DNA from: an uncultured Prevotellaceae bacterium
Lineage (GTDB): Bacteria > Bacteroidota > Bacteroidia > Bacteroidales > Bacteroidaceae
Length of the DNA: 6,088 nt
Assembly: GCA_905202115.1 (NCBI GenBank)
Contig: CAJKQZ010000149.1
Coordinates: forward strand, 1 to 6,088
Direction of reading: 5' to 3'
Position numbers and translations under genes: made by a program
Shown here: one piece after another, positions 1 through 6,076 of the stretch
How the letters are laid out: each line of letters starts with the position of its first letter
Numbering within the stretch: position 1 is the stretch's first letter
The notes under the pieces: model-generated
Told to the model about the DNA's origin: nothing
What the model saw: only the letters and a program-made list of their open reading frames with translations
Databases searched by the model: none

Positions 1-43
1 TTATCTCCCTTGTATTTTCAATTTGCTGCGGGAAGTTTTTTAC
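1..43 (-). repeat. Left arm of a long inverted repeat flanking the operon
   Basis: This arm matches the reverse complement of 6034-6076 at 42 of 43 positions; the only difference is G at 32 against A (A/T pair at 6045). Similarity starts at the first base of the window, so the repeat probably continues to the left, out of view. On the inner side it stops abruptly at base 43. It is then followed by five unrelated bases (against six in the other copy) and an A-tract/T-tract palindrome that both copies share. Read outward on the minus strand, the arm begins GTAAAAAAC and ends in AAGGGAGATAA, a purine-rich stretch that could serve as a ribosome binding site for a gene starting just left of the window. 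Its nature is unresolved: insertion sequence end, duplicated gene leader, or recombination site. Confidence 0.9.
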
Positions 44-49
44 CAAGCA

Positions 50-63
50 AAAAAATATTTTTT
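50..63. repeat. AT-only palindrome inside the left repeat arm
   Basis: AAAAAAT followed by ATTTTTT is a perfect 14-base palindrome lying 6 bases inside the left repeat arm. A nearly identical palindrome lies at the equivalent place inside the right arm. On the minus strand the T-run could act as the U-tract of a weak transcription end after rseP, although no GC-rich stem precedes it. It could also be a bent-DNA segment or a preferred insertion target. Confidence 0.6.
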
Positions 64-160
64 CTTTTTTTATGACATATCTAAGATAAATCTTTATCCA
101 CCGATTTTCAACAGGGCCTGTTTATCTTGTGTCCGGTTCGCGTTGTTTTATTAAGGTATA

Positions 161-1543
161 TTAGAAAAGGAAGTTTCTTATGTCGTTCGAAATCGCCCAC
201 AGCATCAGCAGGATGAGCAATCCCATTCCTATGAGTTGTGTGCGTTCCATAAATTTTTCCGAGGGCTTGCGCCGCGTGATTATCTCGTATAGCAGGAACA
301 GCACGTGTCCTCCGTCGAGCGCCGGAATAGGCAGAATGTTCATGAATGCAAGTATAATGCTGATAAATGCCGTTAATTCCCAGAAACGTTGCCAGTTCCA
401 TTGTGTCGGGAACAGGCTGCCTATTGTGCCGAAACTTCCGATGCTTTGGGCGCCGTCTTTCGTGAATACGTATTTAAGGTCGCCTATATAGCCGTTCAGC
501 ACCTGCATTCCGTGATTTATTCCTGCTGGGAACGATTCCAACAGACCGAATGTCTTGTTTACGGTAGGATAATTCCTTACTATAGAACCGTATAATACTC
601 CCAATTTGTAATCGGGCGTAAGCATTACCACCGCGGTGTCGGGCGTTGTGCTTCCTGCGTGAATGAAAGCTATCATGGCTTTTCTTATGTTCATGCTGTC
701 GGCGTGGCTGGCCGTAGCAAGTTCGTCGGCCATGCGCACCTGTTCGTCATGGAACTCGTTCCAGGTGCTTATTTCCTTGCCTCTGAAGTTTACTATTCTG
801 TCGCCTGGCAACATTCCGGCTTTGGCTGCCGGAGAGCCTGGCATAATGCTGTCTACATATGAAGGGATAAGCGTCTGGACGAAAGGCGGAACTTCTTTCA
901 TCATGGAAAGCATGTTCAGATTGCCGGGCAAAGCTATATTCACTTCTTTTCCATTGCGGAGCACTTTGGCTTCGCCTGCCTCGGAGAGCGAACGGTACAC
1001 ATGGCCTATGCTCTCGTTGGTGTCGAAACGTGTAAACGTCGTTTTGTCGGTGCCAGTCAGTATGTCGCCGTCACGGAATCCGAGCTTTTGAGCCGTTTCG
1101 TTGAATTTCATTCCGTAACTCATCTTCTCGATAGGAGTATATGTCTCGCCCCATGTGTAAAGAATCATGGAATAAATAATAAGAGCTACTATAAAATTGA
1201 CCACCACGCCGGCAATCATTATTATAAGCCTTTGCCATGCCGGTTTGGCGCGGAATTCCCACGGTTGCACGGGACCTTTCATCTGTTCGGTGTCCATCGA
1301 TTCGTCTATCATGCCGGCTATTTTCACGTAACCGCCCAACGGCAGCCAGCCTAAGGCATAGGTGGTGTCGCTGTGCTTTGGCTTGAATTTGAAAATAGAG
1401 AACCACGGGTCGAAAAACAGGCAAAAGCGTTCAACACGTACTTTGAAAAGTTTTGCGGTCAGGAAGTGTCCGCCCTCATGAAGGATTATGAGTATTGAAA
1501 AACATAGAATAAGTTGAAGTGCTCTTATAAGGAATGTTTCCAT
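161..1543 (-). CDS. rseP: RIP metalloprotease RseP (site-2 protease)
   Basis: This is an intramembrane zinc metalloprotease that cuts membrane-anchored substrates, such as anti-sigma factors or leftover signal peptides, within the inner membrane. The 460-residue protein has the HExxH zinc site as HEGGH at residues 22-26 in the first membrane helix. The third zinc ligand is in the LDG motif (D410) of the helix after NILPIPA. Other hydrophobic spans lie near 105-130, 388-408 and 436-452. The GGYVK beta-hairpin motif is at 70-74. Two PDZ-like segments lie between the second and third helices, near 145-205 and 222-315, and the second contains GSPAAKAGMLPGDRI (236-250). Length and layout are normal for Bacteroidota RseP. 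The ATG lies 25 bp after the dxr stop, and the gene is the last visible in the operon. The natural substrate cannot be inferred here because no sigma or anti-sigma gene is nearby. Confidence 0.96.
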   Translation of the reverse strand: METFLIRALQLILCFSILIILHEGGHFLTAKLFKVRVERFCLFFDPWFSIFKFKPKHSDTTYALGWLPLGGYVKIAGMIDESMDTEQMKGPVQPWEFRAKPAWQRLIIMIAGVVVNFIVALIIYSMILYTWGETYTPIEKMSYGMKFNETAQKLGFRDGDILTGTDKTTFTRFDTNESIGHVYRSLSEAGEAKVLRNGKEVNIALPGNLNMLSMMKEVPPFVQTLIPSYVDSIMPGSPAAKAGMLPGDRIVNFRGKEISTWNEFHDEQVRMADELATASHADSMNIRKAMIAFIHAGSTTPDTAVVMLTPDYKLGVLYGSIVRNYPTVNKTFGLLESFPAGINHGMQVLNGYIGDLKYVFTKDGAQSIGSFGTIGSLFPTQWNWQRFWELTAFISIILAFMNILPIPALDGGHVLFLLYEIITRRKPSEKFMERTQLIGMGLLILLMLWAISNDIRNFLF

Positions 1544-1568
1544 TTTGAGGCTGGTTTTTTAATTATGA

Positions 1569-2723
1569 TTAATGAATCAGTTTCTCGGCTATGGCACGTG
1601 CTTCTTTGTCGGTTTCAATCAAATCGTCCAACGAACAGGCCTGCGCGTATGCCGTGTCTTTTATTGTTTCTTTTATTATTTTGCTTATGTCGGTGAATTT
1701 TATGCGGTTATTGCGGAATGCAAGATTTGCAACTTCGTTGGCGGCGTTCAGTGTGCAGGGAACATTCCCTCCGCGGGAAAGAGCCTCGTAGGCAAGCGGC
1801 AGGCAGGGAAAACGCTCTTCGTCGGGAGCCTCGAAAGTCAGATTTCCGGCTGTGAGCAAATCGAGTCTTTCAGCTTTCATAGGCAAACGATTCGGATAGC
1901 TGAAAGCATATTGAATGGGAATGCGCATGTCGGGGGCGCCGAGCTGGGCCTTTATTGCGCCGTCTGCGAATTGTACGGCCGAGTGTACGATGCTTTGTGG
2001 ATGAATAAGTACCTGTATTTTCTCGGGTTCTGTTCCGAAAAGCCAGCGTGCTTCGATAACTTCGAAACCTTTGTTCATCATCGTAGCGGAATCGACTGTG
2101 ATTTTTGCACCCATTTTCCATTTCGGATGACAAAGCGCTTGGCTAACGGTTACTTCCGACAGCTGCTCTTTTGAAAAGTTGCGGAACGGCCCGCCCGAAG
2201 CCGTGAGGAGAATCTTGGTCATGCTGGCAGCGTCATCTCCTGCAAGGCATTGAAAAATGGCGGAATGCTCGCTGTCTACCGGTATTATGGGCGCATGGTT
2301 ATCAAATGCGAGGCGTTCGACAATCTCTCCGGCTACGACAAGAGTTTCTTTGTTGGCTAAAGCAATCTGTTTCTTTGCACGTATCGCGCTTATCGTAGGC
2401 AACAGTCCCGAAAATCCTACAAGCGCAACGAGAACCGTGTCAACATTTCCCATTTCAACGACTTCGCACAGCGCTTTTTTTCCTGCAAAAACTTTTATAG
2501 GCTCGTCTTTCAAGGCTTCGCGCAATTCCGCGTACTTTGTTTCGTCGGCAATTACTACGGAGTCGGGCTTGAAACGGCGTGATTGTTCTATGAGTAACTT
2601 TACGTTGTTGTTGGCTGTCAGAATTTCAGCCTGGTATATATCGGAATGTTCTTCGATTACGCTTAGTGCCTGCGTTCCTATAGAACCTGTTGAGCCGAGT
2701 ATTGCTATGCGTTTTTTGTCCAT
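1569..2723 (-). CDS. dxr: 1-deoxy-D-xylulose 5-phosphate reductoisomerase
   Basis: The enzyme converts 1-deoxy-D-xylulose 5-phosphate to 2-C-methyl-D-erythritol 4-phosphate with NADPH, the first committed step of the MEP route to isoprenoids; it is the fosmidomycin target and acts in the cytosol. An upstream in-frame TTG at 2753 would add ten residues. I chose the ATG at 2723, which gives 384 residues, because it places the NADPH-binding GSTGSIG at residues 10-16. It also puts K125, D150, S151 and E152 at the same numbers as in the E. coli enzyme. The remaining active-site residues are S176, H199, S212, N217, K218 and E221, each ten lower than the E. coli counterpart, so there is a ten-residue deletion between residues 152 and 176. 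The metal ligands D150, E152 and E221 are all present. The gene starts 46 bp after rimM. Confidence 0.97.
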   Translation of the reverse strand: MDKKRIAILGSTGSIGTQALSVIEEHSDIYQAEILTANNNVKLLIEQSRRFKPDSVVIADETKYAELREALKDEPIKVFAGKKALCEVVEMGNVDTVLVALVGFSGLLPTISAIRAKKQIALANKETLVVAGEIVERLAFDNHAPIIPVDSEHSAIFQCLAGDDAASMTKILLTASGGPFRNFSKEQLSEVTVSQALCHPKWKMGAKITVDSATMMNKGFEVIEARWLFGTEPEKIQVLIHPQSIVHSAVQFADGAIKAQLGAPDMRIPIQYAFSYPNRLPMKAERLDLLTAGNLTFEAPDEERFPCLPLAYEALSRGGNVPCTLNAANEVANLAFRNNRIKFTDISKIIKETIKDTAYAQACSLDDLIETDKEARAIAEKLIH

Positions 2724-2769
2724 GCCGAGTTTTTGTTGTTTCGGAATATGCAAGGTTAAAAGATTTAGG

Positions 2770-3288
2770 CTAATTTATATTTGTGAGGCCTTCGGGGAGG
2801 TCAAGACGGAGCATGCGCTTGCGGGGGTCGAAGTTTATGAGAAAATCCTCGCAGAAAGGAATGATGATTTCTTTTTCTCCTTTTACGTAAAGCAACATGT
2901 TTATCGAACTGTCGTCAACTCCTTCAACCATGCCGAGAAAGCCTTCGCTCTTGTCGTAAACTTTGAATCCTATAAAGTAGTTCAGCGAAGGAACCTCGAT
3001 ATTCTCTGCGTCGGCAACGCATTCAATGGGGTAATATACGTTTGCGCCGATGATTTGCAGGGAATCGTTCTCACTCAGTACTTCTTTAAAATTAACGTAA
3101 AGCGTGTCGCTTCCTTTTGCTTCGCAGCTTTCTATGAAAAAAGGCGTTCTAAGGCCGTTTATTTCGAGAATCAGAAATTTGCTTTTGCCTTCTTTGACAA
3201 TAGGGTCGGTAAAGAAAATCATTACATCGCCTTTTGACGAAGAGCATTTCTTTACTTTTCCAACTAAAACGGCGTCGTCGAACAGCAT
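2770..3288 (-). CDS. rimM: Ribosome maturation factor RimM
   Basis: RimM binds ribosomal protein S19 and helps mature the head of the 30S subunit. The 172-residue protein has an N-terminal RimM barrel (about 5-88) and a C-terminal PRC barrel (about 100-168). The C-terminal half is typical: a FIGFKVYD..EGFLGMVEGV segment (105-124), IIIPFCEDFL (141-150) and LPEGL (164-168). The N-terminal signature is divergent: where most RimM proteins have a PHGxxGE-like loop after VGK, this one reads CSSSKGD (15-21). I chose the ATG at 3288, one base after the murA stop (TGA-C-ATG); an in-frame TTG at 3297 overlapping murA would add three residues. The spacing suggests translational coupling to murA. The call rests mainly on the C-terminal domain and the length. 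Confidence 0.88.
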   Translation of the reverse strand: MLFDDAVLVGKVKKCSSSKGDVMIFFTDPIVKEGKSKFLILEINGLRTPFFIESCEAKGSDTLYVNFKEVLSENDSLQIIGANVYYPIECVADAENIEVPSLNYFIGFKVYDKSEGFLGMVEGVDDSSINMLLYVKGEKEIIIPFCEDFLINFDPRKRMLRLDLPEGLTNIN

Positions 3289-3289
3289 G

Positions 3290-4597
3290 TCAGTCAATTC
3301 TTAAAATATGTGCCCCGAGAGAATTCAGACGTTCGTCTATTTTCATGTACCCTCGGTCTATTTGTTCCACGTTGTCTATTCGGCTTGTGCCTTCTGCGCT
3401 TAAAGCTGCAATCAGCATGGCTATGCCGGCACGGATATCGGGAGAAGTCATGCGGCGTGCTTTAAGTGAAAACTTATGATTGTGTCCGACGACTACGGCA
3501 CGGTGAGGATCGCATAGAATTATCTGTGCCCCCATTTCTATAAGCTTGTCTACGAAGAACAAACGGCTTTCGAACATCTTTTGATGGAAAAGTACTGTGC
3601 CGTTGGCTTGCGAGGCCGTTACGATAAGCACGCTCAACAAGTCGGGAGTAAGACCGGGCCACGGCGCGTCGGAAATCGTGAGTATGGAACCGTCTAAAAA
3701 TGTCTCTACCTGGTAGTGTGCCTGTTGCGGTACTACAATGTCTTCTCCTTTTGCGTGAATGCGAATTCCTAACCTTCTGAAAGTTTCCGGAATAATGCCG
3801 AGATTTTCTATGGAAGCGTTTTTTATGGTTATGCCTCCGCCCATTATTGCCGACATTCCTATGAAACTTCCTACTTCTATCATGTCGGGCAGGATTTTGT
3901 GCTTTGCTCCCGAAAGGGATTTCACTCCTTCGATTGTAAGCAGGTTCGAGCCGATTCCCTTTATTTTTGCACCCATAGCGCAAAGGAGTTTGCAAAGCTG
4001 CTGTATGTACGGCTCGCACGCCGCATTGTATATTGTAGTTACGCCTTCGGCCATAGTGGCAGCCATTATAAGGTTCGCAGTTCCTGTTACGGAAGCTTCG
4101 TCGAGCAGGACGTATTTTCCTTTGAGCCTTTCGGCCGAAATCAGGTAAATGCTGCCGTCCTTGTCGCTTTCAAACTTTGCTCCGATTGCTTGCAGGCCTC
4201 GCAGGTGGGTGTCGAGCCTTCTCCGACCTATGTTGTCGCCTCCAGGTTTTGCGAGGGCCGCTTTATGGAAACGGGCGAGCAGAGGCCCTACAAGCATTAC
4301 GCTTCCCCGTAATTTAGAGCACAGATGTGCAAAATCATGACTGCCCACATAATTGCTGTCAATGCGGTCGGCGCAGAACGAATAGGTGTTTTCGTCGAGC
4401 CTTTCTATTCGCACGCCCATTTGACGCAACAGATCTATCAGATTGATTACGTCGAGAATATCTGGAATGCCGCTTATCGTAACCGTTTCGCCGGTAAGCA
4501 GTGCTGCGCATATTACCTGGAGCGCTTCGTTTTTGGCTCCTTGTGGTGTGATTTCGCCGCTTAGCCTGTGACCTCCCTCTATCAGAAATGACGCCAT
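3290..4597 (-). CDS. murA: UDP-N-acetylglucosamine 1-carboxyvinyltransferase MurA (Asp-type active site)
   Basis: MurA transfers enolpyruvate from phosphoenolpyruvate to UDP-N-acetylglucosamine, the first committed step of peptidoglycan synthesis, in the cytosol. The 435-residue protein has the two-domain EPSP-synthase fold. K22-N23 lies in the N-terminal GAKNEAL segment. The active-site loop is PGGDNIGRRRLDTH (118-131), followed by TGTANLIMAA (171-180), the catalytic-base region PGLTPD (314-319) and SPDIRAGIAML (385-395). D121 (codon GAC, 4235-4237) stands where E. coli has Cys115. That Cys is the residue alkylated by fosfomycin, and natural Asp versions elsewhere are active and resistant, so intrinsic target-based fosfomycin tolerance is expected. 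The ATG is 39 bp after the DUF4290 stop and in the same frame as that gene. The domain-wide similarity to MurA makes AroA an unlikely alternative. Confidence 0.97.
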   Translation of the reverse strand: MASFLIEGGHRLSGEITPQGAKNEALQVICAALLTGETVTISGIPDILDVINLIDLLRQMGVRIERLDENTYSFCADRIDSNYVGSHDFAHLCSKLRGSVMLVGPLLARFHKAALAKPGGDNIGRRRLDTHLRGLQAIGAKFESDKDGSIYLISAERLKGKYVLLDEASVTGTANLIMAATMAEGVTTIYNAACEPYIQQLCKLLCAMGAKIKGIGSNLLTIEGVKSLSGAKHKILPDMIEVGSFIGMSAIMGGGITIKNASIENLGIIPETFRRLGIRIHAKGEDIVVPQQAHYQVETFLDGSILTISDAPWPGLTPDLLSVLIVTASQANGTVLFHQKMFESRLFFVDKLIEMGAQIILCDPHRAVVVGHNHKFSLKARRMTSPDIRAGIAMLIAALSAEGTSRIDNVEQIDRGYMKIDERLNSLGAHILRID

Positions 4598-4636
4598 CTG
4601 TTTTTCTGCTTTGTTATAGTTTTTTCCTGGGGATTT

Positions 4637-5137
4637 TTAGCGGTTGTTTATATAGCGTTGCATGTCAGCATGTATTTTGCTGTCATTCAGCGAGTCCTTG
4701 TTCCACATTTCCAGGCTGCGGCGCATTCGTGTTTCTGTAAGCCTCATCAGTTCGTCGCGTTCTGCTCCTTCCGGCATTTCGCTTATCGTGTGCAGAAGGT
4801 TTTCTAACAGATGTCCGTAATGGCGATATTGTATTTTTGTCATAGGATAGGGAACGCGTACCGGTTTTTCGTTTTCAGGGTGGCGTTCTATGGGGAAAGG
4901 ATAATCCACATCGAGTTTGTAATCTGTCAGCAGGGCCAGGTGATTCCACAGTTTGTGCTGCAATCCGGGGGTGTTGCGGTTTTGCGGGGAAAAGTTGGCC
5001 ATTATCCTTATAATTGTTTCGGCGCAGCGCTGACGTTCGTTGCGGTCTTTTATTCCTATGGCATATTCGGCCATGCTTTGCACTAAGCGGCCGTATTCTG
5101 GCAGAATAAGTTTATCGCGTGTTGTGTTGTAATCCAT
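4637..5137 (-). CDS. DUF4290 family protein of unknown function
   Basis: The 166-residue protein matches what I recall of the DUF4290 family, found in Bacteroidota. Family-like segments are RDKLILPEYGRLVQSMAEYA (7-26), HKLWNHLALLTDYKLDVDYP (61-80), YRHYGHLLENL (104-114) and the WNKDS run (145-149). It is probably soluble and mostly helical: there is no signal peptide, membrane span or recognised catalytic motif. The basic, polar character (many Arg, His, Asn) would allow a nucleic-acid or ribosome contact, but that is inference. It starts one base after the tsaB stop (TGA-A-ATG), so translation is probably coupled. It sits between a tRNA-modification gene and murA. From memory, many homologues carry a longer Lys/Asn-rich C-terminal tail, whereas this one ends at INNR. 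No function is assigned. Confidence 0.88.
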   Translation of the reverse strand: MDYNTTRDKLILPEYGRLVQSMAEYAIGIKDRNERQRCAETIIRIMANFSPQNRNTPGLQHKLWNHLALLTDYKLDVDYPFPIERHPENEKPVRVPYPMTKIQYRHYGHLLENLLHTISEMPEGAERDELMRLTETRMRRSLEMWNKDSLNDSKIHADMQRYINNR

Positions 5138-5138
5138 T

Positions 5139-5831
5139 TCACAATAGCTTTTTAGGTGTGGTTGCTATGAATTCTTTCAGATAGTAAGGTTCGAAATAAG
5201 CTACGTCCTCGAATTTGTCTGTAGCCACCGATTGTTGTGCAAGCGGCAGCATGTGTCGTGCTTCGGGTATTATTCCGTCGATGAAATGCGCGTTTTCGTG
5301 CTGTATCACAGCTTTGCATTTTTCTGAGCCGTTGCCGAAAAAGTAAACGGGCTGTTTGTCGAGCAAATCGTTGAAAGCATCGTGTTCCACGACAACGGCC
5401 TCTGTGGAACGTATTTCTTTCAGCGCGCGGTCGTAAACGGCTGTGTAGACCTCCATTCGTCTTGCGTCTATCATAGGACAGAACAAGGCATTCTCCTCTA
5501 TGTCTTCGCGATAGAGCAGTAGCGGAACGGCAAGAAGTTTCAGTGTGGAAACCGCTATCAGTTTCACTTTCCGTCCGTAGCATACGCCTTTGGCTGTCGA
5601 CGAGCCTATGCGCAGACCTGTGTATGAGCCGGGGCCGGCGCTAAGTGCTACATAGTCAAGTGGTATGGCGTGACTGTCGGCAAACGAAAGCGCATCTCTC
5701 ACCATAGGTGCGAGCACCGTGGCCTGTTGCGGCCCTTCTTTTTCTATATTGTCATAGATTATATGACCTTCGTGGCTTACGGCTACGGAGCATACCGATG
5801 TCGACGTTTCAATGTATAGTATGCACGACAT
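5139..5831 (-). CDS. tsaB: tRNA threonylcarbamoyladenosine biosynthesis protein TsaB
   Basis: TsaB (YeaZ) is the non-catalytic partner of TsaD. With TsaE it forms the complex that moves the threonylcarbamoyl group onto A37 of ANN-decoding tRNAs, giving t6A. The 230-residue protein has an ASKHA-type fold. The N-terminal strand and phosphate-loop-like motif is ILYIETSTSVCSVAV (4-18). The hallmark AGPGSYTGLRIG is at 65-76. The MIDARRMEVYTA segment (120-131) and the C-terminal EPYYLKEF (214-221) are both typical. It lacks the metal-binding histidines of TsaD, and its length is too short for that protein. It is the first gene of the operon, with a promoter-like element 30 bp upstream of the ATG. 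The gene ends one base before DUF4290. Confidence 0.95.
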   Translation of the reverse strand: MSCILYIETSTSVCSVAVSHEGHIIYDNIEKEGPQQATVLAPMVRDALSFADSHAIPLDYVALSAGPGSYTGLRIGSSTAKGVCYGRKVKLIAVSTLKLLAVPLLLYREDIEENALFCPMIDARRMEVYTAVYDRALKEIRSTEAVVVEHDAFNDLLDKQPVYFFGNGSEKCKAVIQHENAHFIDGIIPEARHMLPLAQQSVATDKFEDVAYFEPYYLKEFIATTPKKLL

Positions 5832-5860
5832 TAAAAAGGTTCTTTATTTTCTTATCCGTG

Positions 5861-5868
5861 CAAAGATA
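5861..5868 (-). promoter_or_regulatory. Bacteroidota-type -7 element upstream of tsaB
   Basis: On the minus strand this reads TATCTTTG, an exact fit to the TAnnTTTG -7 consensus of the Bacteroides primary sigma factor. Transcription would begin about 7 bases downstream, near 5853-5856, leaving an untranslated leader of roughly 25 bases before the tsaB ATG at 5831. No good TTTG -33 element is present at the usual distance of 19-21 bases, so the promoter may be weak or helped by an activator. Its position makes it the likely start of the six-gene transcript. Confidence 0.6.
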
Positions 5869-5889
5869 CGATTAATTTGTCAATAATCG
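5869..5889. repeat. Short inverted repeat abutting the tsaB -7 element
   Basis: CGATTA (5869-5874) and TAATCG (5884-5889) form a 6-base inverted repeat with a 9-base spacer. It touches the -7 element and fills the spacer region where RNA polymerase would bind. This placement suits a repressor or activator site, but arms this short also arise by chance in AT-rich DNA. Confidence 0.3.
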
Positions 5890-5991
5890 ATGTGTTTCTC
5901 CTGCTAACGAGGAGGCTTGTCTGCCGACGAACGGTATTGAGGCGGATTCGGATTGCCGGTTCACGGTTTGCAACATATCTGTGTATGTATT

Positions 5992-6003
5992 GAAAAATTT
6001 TTC
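5992..6003. repeat. AT-rich palindrome GAAAAATTTTTC
   Basis: A perfect 12-base palindrome lies 7 bases from the second AT palindrome (6011-6026) in the region upstream of tsaB. Together they form a strongly A-tract-rich block of about 35 bases (5992-6027) next to the right repeat arm. It could be a curved-DNA or UP-like element, or a nucleoid-protein site; no specific factor can be named. Confidence 0.4.
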
Positions 6004-6010
6004 GGGAAGT

Positions 6011-6026
6011 AAAAAAATATTTTTTT
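6011..6026. repeat. AT-only palindrome inside the right repeat arm
   Basis: AAAAAAAT followed by ATTTTTTT is a perfect 16-base palindrome with its edge 7 bases inside the right repeat arm. It is the counterpart of the palindrome at 50-63. The bases between arm and palindrome differ in sequence and by one in length (five on the left, six or seven on the right depending on the alignment), so palindrome and arm are conserved while the joint is not. Confidence 0.6.
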
Positions 6027-6033
6027 TGTACGT

Positions 6034-6076
6034 GTAAAAAACTTTCCGCAGCAAATTGAAAATACAAGGGAGATAA
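6034..6076 (+). repeat. Right arm of the long inverted repeat flanking the operon
   Basis: This is the inverted copy of bases 1-43, with 42 of 43 positions identical. Read outward on the plus strand it begins GTAAAAAAC and ends AAGGGAGATAA. It is followed 8 bases later by an ATG at 6085-6087, only four bases from the window end. The AGGGAG (6067-6072) about 12 bases before that ATG would be a loose but possible ribosome binding site, so this arm may be the leader of a gene divergent from tsaB. Too little of that gene is visible to call it. Confidence 0.9.

Noticed and set aside
94..102. DnaA-box-like TTATCCACC, with TTTTCAACA nearby
   Set aside because: It is a single 8-of-9 match with no cluster of boxes, no AT-rich unwinding region clearly linked to it and no dnaA nearby; one box is expected by chance and does not indicate an origin.
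85..122. Possible rho-independent terminator after rseP (AACAG-GCC-CTGTT at 110-122 and GATAAA-TC-TTTATC at 85-98)
   Set aside because: The first has only a 5-bp stem and the second is AT-only with a 2-base loop. Neither is followed directly by a T-run on the minus strand; the nearest T-run is about 40 bases further on.
2724..2753. TTG start adding ten residues to Dxr
   Set aside because: The extension (HIPKQQKLG after the start) is outside the conserved domain, and the internal ATG gives the normal length and E. coli-like numbering of the active site.
2257..3237. 326-residue plus-strand open frame
   Set aside because: It lies antisense to dxr and rimM, spans the gap between them and resembles no protein family; both minus-strand genes have clear family motifs.
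5852..6067. 71-residue minus-strand open frame upstream of tsaB, starting inside the right repeat
   Set aside because: It runs across the tsaB promoter, has no recognisable domain, and has an Arg-rich, low-information composition. The matching frame at the left repeat ends quickly, so it is probably a chance frame.
6034..6076. Canonical Bacteroides promoter within the repeat arm reading outward
   Set aside because: A TTTG occurs upstream (6025-6028), but no TAnnTTTG lies at 19-21 bases from it in either arm, so a standard promoter is not supported.
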